Assembly: GCA_021399435.1 (NCBI GenBank) | Contig: JAJTUP010000153.1 | Location: 1 to 64,000 of the forward strand | Length of the DNA: 64,000 nucleotides | Source: Diaporthe sp. PMI_573 | Taxonomy: Eukaryota; Ascomycota; Sordariomycetes; Diaporthales; Diaporthaceae | Reading direction: 5' to 3' | Part shown: positions 48,668-58,496 of the stretch, in pieces | Numbering within the stretch: position 1 is the first letter of the stretch | Layout: each line of letters starts with the position of its first letter | The notes under the pieces: generated by a model | Database searches by the model: none | What the model saw: the letters and a program-made list of their open reading frames with translations, nothing else | Told to the model about the DNA's origin: nothing | Translations under genes and position numbers: made by a program

Positions 48668-48784
48668 TTTATTATCTACTTTAGATAGCAGTAGGCCTAG
48701 AATAGATTTATTATCTATTTTAGAAATTAGCCGGCCTAAAGCAGATTTGTTACCTACTTTAGACTATAGTAGTGTTTTGGCCCT
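48668..48784 (+). repeat. Three tandem 39-bp units in AT-rich DNA
   Basis: Units start at 48668, 48707 and 48746. They share TTTATTATCTACTTTAG at the start, and the first two also share GGCCTA. In one frame they read as a 13-residue repeat, LLSTLDSSRPRID with variants, with no stop until 48790. The repeat is probably a former coding repeat inside a RIP-mutated element. Confidence 0.6.
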
Positions 48785-49824
48785 GCTATAAAGGAGAGGC
48801 CAACCTCTTAGATCTAAAAATAAGTTAAAGCTATTTATAACCTTTTTTGCTTAAAAGGAGAAAGATAATTATATTTTATTATTAAAGCTTTGTCAAGATA
48901 GTATAATTATAACTATTAGTAAACTTTTCAAAGTATTAAATACTAAAGAGATTAATAATTTTATTACTTAAGGCGTCTTTTAATTTAAATAATTTAACTT
49001 AAAGGTTTATAATACTTTTTGGCTATTTAACTATTAAATGGTATAAAAGATAAAGAAAAAGACTAAAGTTTTTTATAAAAAATCTTGCTTAATTATTTAA
49101 AGATATAGTAATAAGGATAAGAAAAACATTTTTATATAGTTATTTATCCCTCTTGGGTATAAGGGTAAAAGACCTGGCGTTAATGCTATTCTTACAAAGG
49201 GGCAGGGCGGCCGCGGCTTACTACGAGCATAATATTAGAGGCGAGGGCGCGGGCGGTTGAGCCCTTCTTGGAAAATAAATGGAATAAATTATACTTAGAG
49301 CCGGTATAAGCCGTGGCACAGGCCGGGGCTGGCCGTGATTGGTTAGAAGGCAGGTATAGAGATTGGCAAATTTTATTTGTCATATATATACTCTCGACAA
49401 GAGTCTCCCGCTGCCTTGACTTTTTGTTTGGCCAGACAGAGGTTTCCTGTTTAATATAGGGCAACCAATATATAGAAAAATAAAGATAAAATATTCTACA
49501 TTCTTCCTACTAAGTACGTTACTTAGGGCCCCTGCTGGCGGGACTATAGGGCAAATTAATAACGCGGAATCTAACAGCATATGATAGACTATGCTTAACA
49601 GACTCTCTTTTAAGACAAAACATTTGAGAGTACCTAATGCCGTTTACTGTAACGCCAAGTCAGTCAGTCAGTCATAGGCCCCAGCACAAGGGACCGGAAG
49701 GGCGCGGGAGCTCACCGTTCCAGGTCATAATGCGCAGACCCATCCTTGCAGCTAGCTGTTGAGCTGTCATGTGGTCTCAGTCTCCTGTCGTCTTCGCCGT
49801 GCCGGTTGAAAGTAGACGGGGAAG

Positions 49825-49905
49825 CGGTAGGCAGGTGTAGTAGGCAGTGGTAGGCAGTGGTAGGCAGGGTAGGCAGGAGGGTAGGCAGAGTAGGCAGGGG
49901 AGGGC
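49825..49905 (+). repeat. Minisatellite of TAGGCAG-type units
   Basis: About ten imperfect copies of (G)TAGGCAG(TG) in tandem. No coding role is apparent. Confidence 0.7.
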
Positions 49906-50299
49906 GAGGACCTTCGATCTTCCCAAGAACACAAACACGAGACTGACTCTACACTGATCACCCTTGATTGTTCAAGATTCCAACACGGCGACGCTTCAAC
50001 ATTTGAACCTCTGATGAACCCCCCGGCGCACCTACTACCGGGTCGCGTTGCGTTCGACACAACTTACAGCAGGATCGCGAGCAGCCGGACAGAAGCCGGC
50101 CGGGAAAGCCAAGCCAAGGCCGCTGACATAAATAGTACCCCGTCTCGTCTCCCAGCCTCAACCGCCCCGAATCCCTTCTTCTTCTCGAGCAAAAATACAA
50201 TACCCACCACCAACCGAAAACAATCGAGCCTCTCCTCTCCACTCCCACACCCATCGTCGAGCAGCCCCCCCCCACCCCCTCAAACTGCCAAAAAAAAAA

Positions 50300-51095
50300 A
50301 TGTTCCCACAGCAACAGATCCTGCACTCCGTGCCGTGCTTCCTGCGCTCCCCCGCCGTCTAGCGCCGCTTTATGAGCTCGCCCGCCCCTTCCAAGGCCGG
50401 CGAGAAGAACGCCTTTATTAAGGAGCGCGAGGCCGTTAAGCACCATGCCGCCGGCACCACTGGTAAGTTCTTTCCCGAGGGGGGGGGCTGGAGGGAGGAG
50501 GTCGAGCCAATGGGCCAATTGGGCTGGCAAAAGGGGGGCAGATGGATGGACTGACACGACGCTTGTATAAAACTCTGGAAGAAGATCTCTATCTAGTATA
50601 ACATTACCCTCCCTGTCCCTCACCACGTTCCTCATCACCAAGATATTGCCAATTGTGTTGTGTTGTGTTGTGTTGCCATGGTCTCAACCCAACCTTCCAA
50701 GTCCCCCGTGGAAGTAGATAAAGGCTGGCTGTCAGGGTAGGGGGGTAGCCGAGAAGGTCGGGCCAACGGCTAGGAAAGAAGAGTAAGGACAATAACCCGG
50801 GAACAGCTGGGCCGGCGGGCAGTCCTCGAGATCATGTCGAAACTACAGTGCCTGCATTCCTGGGCTCGGCCTCGCCGGCGCCAACGCCTACTAGCTGTAG
50901 ACGGAGTACTGGGAGCACTGGTCTTACATGGCCCCTCTGGAGGAGCGTACCGAGTATCCCTATTAAAACATCCAGACCAAGAACTTCCCCTAGGGAGACG
51001 GCGACAAGACCCTTTTGTAAGTTTTTTTGCTAACCTAACTCCTCTTATAGCTAGAACGACCAAGTCAACTACCATAACAAAGATAAGTTAAGATA
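50300..51095 (+). pseudogene. Cytochrome c oxidase subunit VIa (COX6A/Cox13) copy, RIP-inactivated
   Basis: The exon from ATG 50300 gives a mitochondrial presequence-like start, then 'FMSSPAPSKAGEKNAFIKER', 'EAVKHHAAGTT'. A later exon gives 'GLGLAGANAY', 'EYWEHWSYMAPLEERTEYPY', 'GDGDKTLF', and a last exon 'NDQVNYHNKDK'. Together these are the full domain order of the small membrane-anchored subunit VIa of complex IV. Five in-frame nonsense codons interrupt it: TAG 50360, TAG 50892, TAG 50898, TAA 50964, TAG 50991. At 50892, 50898 and 50991 the family has Trp, and at 50964 Gln. There are almost no other coding changes. The acceptor of the first intron is not obvious. A functional copy must lie elsewhere. 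Confidence 0.85.
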
Positions 51096-51358
51096 TGGAA
51101 GGGGGAGGAGCTTGTAAAGCCGGCAGGCACAGCGCCTTGGGCAAGGTGTGCAGCGTGGTCCGTGACCGATAAGGCATGTCGGCGCGATAGGGACAGTCTG
51201 TTGTCTTTTTAAGCCTTTGCTTCCCTTCTCTCCATCCTCCATCCTCCATCCACCCGACACAAGCAACAACAAGCAACAACAACGACAACGGGTCGTGTAT
51301 TGCAGAACAAACACACACAGCCTTCAAAGCACTCAATTCACTTACCCACTCGGTCACC

Positions 51359-52258
51359 ATGTCTGACAACACCATGTCGGGCGACACGGAAGAGATTCAG
51401 CTTGCCGTGCTTGGCTTCTCTGACCAGCCTGGCCCTGGCCCTATTGGCAACCTCGGTGGCGGCCCCTCCCCCATTTCCCAGCACTGGTTTGTCTACCGTG
51501 ATGGCCAGTTCCAGCCTGCAGCCCCCAGCATGGGCCAGCCTGCAGCCCCCAGCATGGGCCAGCCTGCAGCCCCCACCATGGGCCAGCCTGCAGCCCCCAC
51601 CATGGGCCGGCCTGCAGCCCTCACCATCGGCCAGCCCCACCCCACCATCGGCCACATTCTTGATTCCCCTTCTGATTTCGATTCTGATCCCGATCCCAAC
51701 CGTCAGCCTAACATCCGTTTTGTCACCATCGCTCTTCTTTCTGGACCTCTTTCAGCGAACTATACCGAGAAACTTGACACCCAAATTGACATCATCGAAA
51801 TGGGTCCATTTGTAACCAAGATTGTCGAGATGCTTCCCGACATGGCCAACATGGTTTTCAGCAAGGTGGCCAAGATGGTTTCCAGCAAGGTGGCCGAGAT
51901 TGGTTCTGGCGCTTTTGCCAACAACACAATCAGCATCAACGTGAACTCCCCGCAACTCTTGGCGGCCTCCTAGGATGGGGTCGCCAAAGTTGTCAGGGAG
52001 CTCTCCAGCGACCAGGACCTAGCTGCTATCAACACCGACGGCTCCCTACTGATCTGCACCAACCGCAATGGCAATGGTACTGACACCGAGGCCGTCCTGC
52101 GTGCCCTCGCAAACCACTCTGCCGACTACGCCATTAACCAGTCTGCCCGGGTCACCATTGCCATCACCATCACCATCGCCATCGCCATCACCATCATCAT
52201 CACCATCGTCATCGCCACCTGGCTCTGGCTCACCTTGGCTGCTGCCAGTCGAGGCTAG
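51359..52258 (+). pseudogene. Hypothetical repeat-containing protein gene, interrupted
   Basis: From ATG 51359 the frame runs 204 codons to a TAG at 51971. It then continues in the same frame with protein-like wording ('VVRELSSDQDLAAINTDGSL', 'TDTEAVLRALANHS') to 52258. The TAG therefore probably replaces a Gln or Trp codon. Residues 51-98 are five 8-residue repeats of the AAPSMGQP type plus a partial copy. The rest has no domain I recognise. The downstream part runs into a CATCAC-type microsatellite. Confidence 0.4.
51511..51651 (+). repeat. 24-bp coding minisatellite (five full copies)
   Basis: Units start at 51511, 51535, 51559, 51583 and 51607, with a partial unit after. Each begins CCAGCCTGCAGCCCCCA or a close variant. 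The length is a multiple of three, so copy changes keep frame. Confidence 0.8.
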
Positions 52259-52450
52259 TCCAACATCAGTCAATCTACCGCCTGCCAGAGAAACTTGAGA
52301 CTGTAAGTTGCTTGCCTTGTGGTATATGTGCGCCCTGCCTGTTTGACCGCCCATCTAACCGCCCGTCTGCAGCTTCTGTCACAATGCAAAAGGCACCACC
52401 GCTACCGCTACTACCACCACTACCGCTACTACCACCACTACCAACCCTCT
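52146..52450 (+). repeat. Two trinucleotide-based microsatellite tracts
   Basis: A CATCAC/CATCGC tract at about 52146-52220 and a CCGCTACTACCACCAC tract at about 52395-52442. Between and after them I see no supported gene. Confidence 0.6.
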
Positions 52451-52571
52451 TTTCAACCATCAGGCTATCCCCCCTCTAATCTAAGTGGTTAAGTCGTCAG
52501 GATGTACGGAAACAACAGTCGGTGTCAACAGCTAGGTGGTGGGTATCAGTGGTTTTTGTGGTGCAGGGCGG

Positions 52572-52625
52572 AGGGAGTACAAGGAGCAGGAGTAGACAAG
52601 GAGCAGGAGTAGATAAGGAGCAGGC
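52572..52625 (+). repeat. Short tandem repeat of about 17 bp
   Basis: About three copies of ACAAGGAGCAGGAGTAG, the last partial. Non-coding. Confidence 0.6.
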
Positions 52626-52750
52626 GGTTGGTACTCTGGCAAGAATGGTACAAAAGATCGCACAAATCTGTATACACACCTGCATATGTGAGAGGTAAAC
52701 TAGTATTATGTGAACTGTAAGCAAGGAAAATACTATCGCCAGTATCCCGG

Positions 52751-53234
52751 TGTTATGAACCAACACGTTGGCGCTAGAAGAAACACGTCTGAGCATTCTC
52801 CGAACCGGACGGCACGACGTCAGCCCAATAGCACTAGTCGGCAAAACCACGGGATGTGCCAAATCCTAGGGTTAGGGTCAGGAACCCGACCACAAGGGTG
52901 GACCGACAGGACCGACAGCGGTCCCAGCGACTACGGGCTGGACCGTAGACATCGATAGCGGTCCAGACGGTCCAACACACACCAAACGGATGAAGAGTCG
53001 GAACATAAAAGGACAGGGTCATCACCACCGTAGATAGCTTTCATAGAACAGACTCTTCAGTCGTCAATCTAAGTATTCAGTCCAACCACTGGATAGCCTC
53101 ACAGCTAGTGATCATACTCGCAGAGTCTTCGTGCATTACACTGGACAGTCAAGTACCACCCCTACGCCGTACTGCTAACATAAACCCTACAGGTTACCTA
53201 CTAAACCCTACAAAGGTTTGGTGTGATCATAACA
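52751..53234 (+). repeat. Probable LTR of a retrotransposon
   Basis: The 484-bp segment begins TGTTATGA and ends TCATAACA, a perfect 8-bp terminal inverted repeat of the TG...CA type. It is GC-balanced and followed by AT-rich DNA with retrotransposon polyprotein remains in the same orientation. No second LTR is found in the window. Confidence 0.55.
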
Positions 53235-53289
53235 GTGGGCGTGTTGGTATTATGCCCGAATCTTGGCCAAGAAAGACCAGTTACTTCTT

Positions 53290-54470
53290 TTATAATCTCA
53301 AATAGTGTTAGATGGGCACGGTAACGAGTAATTACTCAAAGGGTAACCGAAAGGCTTTAAAATAGCTTTATTTGGTAGTAGTAGTATTATATATACTTCT
53401 AGCTAACCTTTACTAGCTGTTTTCTACTTTTTATACTAGTACTTTTAATTCTTCTAATAATTAAGTTTTCTTCTATATTATATATATTTAGTTATATATC
53501 TTGTTACATACTTCTATCTATATAACCTTCTACCTATATAGTAAGCTCGTTAGTATTAATAAAGTATTTTAAAGCTTTATTTGACAATACCTTTATTATA
53601 ACATTTACAGAATTATTATTATTATTAATCTATGTTAAACAGTGTCCTGAAAATATAAGTTGTTCTTACTAGCTTGTAAGTACAGCGCGTTGCTTTTGCA
53701 GCTAGTATAGCGGCTATTTTCTCAATACCTTAATTAGCTAGTCTATAACGCCGGTACTAACTTTATTTCAGCAGAGCTTACAAACAAGGCAAGGCTAATA
53801 GGCATTACCTATAAGCAGGTTTCTATAGATACCTACTAGTTGATAGGCAAAATAGAGAAGTATTACGGCCTATTATACCGTATATTTAATATCCTTTATA
53901 TTAAGTTATCTAGATTAGTTGCCGACAATACTATCCTTTAAATAGTAGTTAAGGCTATTAATAATATAACCAGGCCAGATAGGCTAGTATCTATATGTTT
54001 CCGGATAAATACCGATTTACCGCTTTTACTATTAATGCTAAAAAGAATTAAGGCTATTACCAAGGCTATAAAAGTACTCTAAAAAGCTTTGGCAGAGTAG
54101 TAGCTTAATACTATACTTTATAGCTACAATAGGCCTAATATTACTAACTAATTGGCGTTGCTATTATAAAGCAAAGTCTGGATATAGTAAAAAAACAACT
54201 ATTAGTAGAAACTATTTAAGTTGCTAGCCACAAAATGCTATAATATTATAGTTAATTTGCCTAATGGCCCTATAAATTTTTAGTCTATAGCTGTTTAGCT
54301 ATACTATTGTAAAAAGCCTGGCCCCAGAGTTATAACAGCCTAGCTATACAAAAATATACAACATTTTAATCATAGTTTACATTTTAAATTAATTTCTTTT
54401 CAAACTTAAAGGCTATATTATATAATAGTTAAATCAAAGCGTCAAGGGATACAACTCAAAGCCTGCCTTC
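53290..54470 (+). pseudogene. LTR-retrotransposon polyprotein relic (RIP-decayed)
   Basis: Plus-strand reading at about 53770-54370 gives 'LIGKIEKYYGLLYRIFNILY', 'IKLSRLVADNT', 'VVKAINNITRPDRLVSICF', 'LLATKCYNIIVNLPNGPINF' and 'LYYCKKPGPRVI'. This is the order found in the integrase-downstream part of fungal retroelement polyproteins. Many TAG/TAA codons. No reverse-transcriptase core is readable. Confidence 0.55.
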
Positions 54471-54507
54471 TCACAGCTATGTTTACATAACTGTGGGATG
54501 GGTAGGG

Positions 54508-54568
54508 GTCATTTTGGACCGCAGACTCCCCACCAAATTAAGGTGGGGAGTCTGCGGTCCAAAATGAC
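54508..54568. repeat. Perfect 27-bp inverted repeat (hairpin) with 7-nt loop
   Basis: The left arm 54508-54534 and right arm 54542-54568 are exact reverse complements. The loop AAATTAA lies at 54535-54541. Arms begin GTCATTTTGGACCGC and end CCCCACC. It could be a DNA-transposon end pair, a foldback remnant or an RNA hairpin. There is no T-run that would make it a typical terminator. Confidence 0.85.
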
Positions 54569-54692
54569 GCGGGATACTAGCGTTGGGAAGGACCCGGTCT
54601 ATGTATTAAGACGGCATTTGCGTGATACTGTAAAAACAAGGAGTAAACAGACAAAGCGCCTCTCTCTATATTAGCAAAAAGAATCAGCTGAA

Positions 54693-54835
54693 TCGGGAAT
54701 CGAACCCGAGCCTCTCGGCTCCTCGTCATCTGGTCATGGAGAGAGCCTGTGGCTCTCACTTTGCAATCATTGAATCGGAAATCGAACCACCACCTTTGCA
54801 GCCGGGCGTGCTATCCAATTACACTACTCAGCCAT
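54693..54835 (-). other. Tandem tRNA-like sequences
   Basis: Two B-box motifs on the minus strand (GGTTCGATTCCC near 54705 and GGTTCGATTTCC near 54780) are each followed by CCGATTCA. The lower-coordinate copy has a perfect T-arm (TCGGG/CCCGA). An acceptor-like GGCTGAG near 54830 can pair with TTCAGCT at 54693-54699 with two G-U pairs. The upper copy has a D-arm like GTGTAATTGGATAGCAC but no matching anticodon stem. Best read as decayed tRNAs or a tRNA-derived repeat. Confidence 0.4.
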
Positions 54836-55608
54836 TTATTGTAGATAGAGAGAATACGTATGGCTATATAGGGAGAATAGAAACTGTTGGGTCAAGCAAC
54901 AAGCACTATAAGTACCACGAGCACCACGAGTACTACGCCGCCGTCACCGGTGAGGTTGATATAGTTTCTGAATGGTCGCGCTATCGTGACTTCTAAGGTT
55001 ATTAGGTTAAGCAACGTGGTAAAGAGGACTATGAGGACCGAAGTAGCAACGTGACAGTACTTAATGTCAGTAGGCATATAGGGGTCTGTTAGAACGGCCC
55101 TGATGCCGTAGGTCAGGGGATCTTTGCACGTGCAAATGGGCGAGCATGAGGAACCACCGTACATGTCTGGGTACGGGTTTTGATTTCTGCTATTGAAGGA
55201 GGAAAGAAGCTATCGCCAGCGTGGGCGCCGAAGCGTTTGGTGTAATAGTCGGCCCTTCTGCTGACTAAGCCGGTCCTTCCTGCTGACTAAGCCGAACCGG
55301 CCCGTCTGATTGGCCAGAGCCGGGCAGGGCATGCGTCGGACCGCCCTTTTTGTAGGGCAAACCCACACTCATCATCATTCCTAGAAAATATGCTTGCGCC
55401 GAGTCATTCGCTAAGAATAACACTCAAATCAACTGTGACCTGATGTCTTATGCCTGATTCTATGTATCGGCCGTGACATTTGCCGTTTGCCATTTGCCGT
55501 TTGCCATTTGCCGTTTGCCATTTGCCGTTTGCCATTTGCCGTTTGCCATTTGCCGTTTGCCATTTGCCGTTTGCCATTTGTACTTGTGCCGGGCGTTAGA
55601 GCTCTGCA
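54836..55608. other. Intergenic with one hydrophobic open frame and a minisatellite
   Basis: A minus-strand frame at 54892-55164 (90 codons) has two hydrophobic segments (ATSVLIVLFTTLLNLITL and a Val/Leu-rich end), but I recognise no family. The 14-bp minisatellite is listed separately. Confidence 0.35.
55480..55580 (+). repeat. 14-bp minisatellite
   Basis: About seven head-to-tail copies of GCCGTTTGCCATTT, nearly perfect. 14 is not a multiple of three, so it is not a coding repeat. Confidence 0.85.
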
Positions 55609-57015
55609 CTATCCCCGCTTTGCTCGCTTGCGTTGGGGATAACGACGCTCGTCCGCTGAGGCCGCTGAGAGGGCGTCTGCAGCCTTGACAGAAGATGGAG
55701 GGCAGTACAGCCGGTCACCGGGATCTTTGCGTTTCTTGGCGGCCCGTGTCTCGCGCTCCTGAGATGTCTCGCGCTCCTGAGAAGTCTCCTCCTCGCCAGT
55801 GTCGTCATTATCATCACTGGGGTCGGACCAGTTTGGGAACCGGGGCTCCTCAGACGGCTGACCGGTATTGCTATCCTTGGCCTGGTTCTCCCTTAATTCT
55901 GCCATCTCGGCCCGCTCCAGCCATTTGCAAAGGAGGTCATGTGTGATTTCGATGTGGCAGTTGCCAATGTTGTCCCGGATTTCCTCCGTTGCATCCTGTA
56001 GGACTTGGTCGGGGATGAAATCGGCTAGCTCAAGCTGGAGGGCGCCGGGCGCAGTGCTTCCATCTGTGTTGCGGAAAGGTGTGTTATTGTTGACCCGATC
56101 TGGATTCCGGTACAGAGAGTACACAGCTTCGCATTTGGTTTCGGCGGCAGCTGGAGGGTTGTAGTCCACGTCAATAGTGAGTACTGTCTTGATCATGCCA
56201 ATACAGTAATCGTGGGCAAGCTGCCCCAAGGATTTCTTTCGTTGGCTGTACCCAATCTCTGCGACAAACGATGGCTTTATACCTCCATCGAAGCGAAACT
56301 GAAGGTCTGGGCACTTGCTGCTTGTTTCCCCATTAATGAAGCCAAGACGGAGTCTGGTAGAACCGTAGGATTTGATCTTGGAGGCAAAATCGGGACTGAC
56401 CAAGCTGACTCTGTGCTTTAAAGTGTCTTTGATGTGGTCAGAGAGTTCCTCCTGGACGATTTCGTGCAAGGCAGTAGCCATCATGCGTAGAACGAGACTA
56501 CCCCTTCCAGGACTGTAGTCCCAGTAGAGCCCGTATTCAAAGTAATCAAGGAGCCGGTCAGACTTTAGCCGTTGGCGGAACTCGGAAAACTCGAGAGGAG
56601 GGAGGTAAAACTCATACCAGCCCGCAGACTCGTCAGGTAGTGGGGCGCCTTGCCAGGATTTCGTTACAAAGAGCAACGCTGATTCAAGGTCGCTGGACTG
56701 CTTGCTGTTGGCTGAGGCGTGTGCTGGTTTGTTTGTCGAGCGTGTCTGGGAGCGTGTTTGCAAGTGGCTGGCGTTGAATTGCGCTGGGGTGAGAGACCAC
56801 TCTGTCTTTGCGTGGGCCATCGGCACAGACTGCTGTTGTGGCTTCCTGCGTCCTGCTTGGCAGTCCTTCTTGTCTTTGACATGGTCGCCATCCTCGTCGC
56901 TGTTTACGGACGGAGAGGCACCCTCGTCCGCCTTGCTGTTGGACGTGCTGCAGGAAGGAGCAAGTGCCAAGGGGTTGGAAGCGGTAGGGTTCGCCATTTG
57001 CATGGTTGAGTCCAC
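55609..57015 (-). CDS. Fungal accessory-genome protein with PD-(D/E)XK-like core
   Basis: A single uninterrupted exon of 468 codons. Residues 1-120 are low-complexity and hydrophilic. The conserved core at about 140-360 contains 'YEFYLPPLEFSEFRQRL', 'YGLYWDYSPGRGSLVLRM', 'YGSTRLRLGF', 'KCPDLQFRFDG' and 'SFVAEIGYSQRKKSLGQLAH'. This family is repeated in many filamentous-fungal genomes and annotated as hypothetical. The spacing of PD, then E-x-G-YSQ with following Lys, resembles a PD-(D/E)XK nuclease site; this is inference, not a known activity. The C-terminus has two ETSQERETSQERET repeats and ends in basic residues like a nuclear signal (KRAKRG). It is the least damaged gene in the right third of the window. 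Confidence 0.6.
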   Translation of the reverse strand: MDSTMQMANPTASNPLALAPSCSTSNSKADEGASPSVNSDEDGDHVKDKKDCQAGRRKPQQQSVPMAHAKTEWSLTPAQFNASHLQTRSQTRSTNKPAHASANSKQSSDLESALLFVTKSWQGAPLPDESAGWYEFYLPPLEFSEFRQRLKSDRLLDYFEYGLYWDYSPGRGSLVLRMMATALHEIVQEELSDHIKDTLKHRVSLVSPDFASKIKSYGSTRLRLGFINGETSSKCPDLQFRFDGGIKPSFVAEIGYSQRKKSLGQLAHDYCIGMIKTVLTIDVDYNPPAAAETKCEAVYSLYRNPDRVNNNTPFRNTDGSTAPGALQLELADFIPDQVLQDATEEIRDNIGNCHIEITHDLLCKWLERAEMAELRENQAKDSNTGQPSEEPRFPNWSDPSDDNDDTGEEETSQERETSQERETRAAKKRKDPGDRLYCPPSSVKAADALSAASADERRYPQRKRAKRG

Positions 57016-57364
57016 CGCTATATCTTAGAGGTGATGCTTTGCTGCAACCAAGGATGCATCAAGAGTGAACCATGGGGTGGAGAGAAGAGAATGAGGTGAA
57101 GATCATTCTTTCTGGCTACTTGGGACGACAAAGCCCGCGATAAATCTTGTCCTGCCACCCAAGCACATCCAAATGAAGGTTCAGACCCTGTCGAACGCTC
57201 GGACCTGCCACCCAAGCTGTCACGAGTGAGGTGCACGGCCCAGGTGTGGCGCACGGCCCAGGTGTGGCGCACGGCCCAGGTCTATTGCTTACAAAACCCT
57301 TGACACAGACATAGCCTTGTCTGACAACATCGTTTAATAACGGCACCATTGCAGACTTATCCAA
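57016..57364. other. Intergenic between PD-(D/E)XK-like gene and kinase remnant
   Basis: It should contain the promoter of the minus-strand gene. It also includes three 18-bp repeats (next entry). Confidence 0.4.
57233..57281 (+). repeat. Three copies of an 18-bp unit
   Basis: GCACGGCCCAGGTGTGGC is repeated head to tail, the last copy partial. Confidence 0.75.
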
Positions 57365-58496
57365 CTTGCTTTGTTTTGGCATCATATGGCTTCCCAGCCT
57401 TTAACAGACAACCTTAGACAACTCTATGCTTATCGATCGGGCACCGTGACATCAAGCCCGAAAACGTGCTCGTTCATGGGAGGGGGGGCGAATGGAATTC
57501 GCGTCAAGTTTGGGGACTTCGGCCTCTCCAAAGCGGCGGACGTCCTGAAGACATGCTGCGGTACCTTGCTCTGGGCCGCCCCTGAGGTTTACCTTAAGGT
57601 CGCCGATCCGCTCGGTGCTGCCGACGACACGTACGGCGTGGCCGTCGACGTCTGGTCTCTCGGTGCCGTCATTGCATGGCTGGAGTGCGGGCTCCCGGAG
57701 TACGAGGACGAGTGGAAGACCGACGCAGTGGGCTGGATACACGCGTTGCAGAGTTACGTCGTCGACAAATACCAGGCGCAAGGGAACGAGCTTCTCTGGC
57801 TCGTCATCGACAGCATGCTGGTCGAGGATCCGGACGAGAGGTCGTCGGCAGATTATGTCACCACCGAGGCGGGGAAGCTCCTGCAAAGCATGGCCGCCAG
57901 GTCGGATGGCGGAGGCTCAGCCACGCCAACTCCCTCGGTCCCCGGCGCCGGCTACGCTGTGGGCATCGAGGGTCTTGACGGGGACAAGTGCTGGTGAAGA
58001 GGGGGAGACGCGGCGGCTGCTGAGCTCTGGCCCGGAGACTCCGCAGAGCCTGATTCTCCCAACGATTGAAGTCGAGACCCCGGAAAGCACGGTGGTTGGC
58101 TTGCTGCAGGGCTCTGGAGGCCGTGAAGGCGCAGGCTTCACCAGCAGCAACGGCAGCGACAGTAGTGATCGCAGCGACGACAGGCTAGCTGCAGTCACAC
58201 AAATCTGGAATGCCGAGGCTACGCAGACCGAGGAGGACCCGCAGGTGGAGGACGGGGAGGAGGAGGAGGACGGGGAGGAGGAGGAGGAGGAGGAGGAGGA
58301 GGAGGAGGAGGAGGAGGAGGAGGAGGAGGAGGAGGAGGAGGAGGAGGAGGAGGAGGAGGAGGAGGAGGAGGAGGATGACGACAACGACGGCGACGCATCC
58401 TTGGTTGCTGGCTACCTCATTGGAGGCGTCGAGGACAAGGGAGAAGGGGTGCAAGATGCCGCCGTGGAGCGCAGGAGAAGTCGGTCGATGGGCTGA
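57365..58496 (+). pseudogene. Protein-kinase C-lobe remnant with poly-Glu tail
   Basis: About 57437-57480 gives the catalytic loop 'HRDIKPENVLVHG'. Within the G-run at 57479-57488 the frame must shift to continue with 'VKFGDFGLSKAADVL', 'CCGTLLWAAPEVY', 'VDVWSLGAVIAWLECGLPEY' and 'SMLVEDPDERSSADY'. The N-lobe is missing. The first frame stops at 57995; a second frame carries on from about 57970 through 'ILPTIEVETPESTVVGLLQG' into about 38 Glu residues, then 'DDDNDGDASLVAGYLIGG', stopping at 58494. Truncation plus at least one frameshift make it a probable pseudogene. Confidence 0.6.
58251..58375 (+). repeat. GAG/GGA trinucleotide tract
   Basis: About 40 nearly perfect GAG units, interrupted near 58258 and 58272 by GACGGG. 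In the kinase-downstream frame it encodes poly-Glu. Confidence 0.9.

Larger units (their letters stand above)
48442..50299. other. AT-rich block followed by unique intergenic DNA
   Basis: 48480-49170 is strongly AT-rich with a 39-bp tandem repeat (separate entry). 49170-50299 is GC-balanced, contains the TAGGCAG minisatellite, and includes the region upstream of the COX6A copy. No supported gene. Confidence 0.45.

Noticed and set aside
55473..55688. 71-codon frame of repeated Cys/Leu/Pro/Phe residues
   Set aside because: Produced by the 14-bp minisatellite, whose length is not a multiple of three; no gene context.
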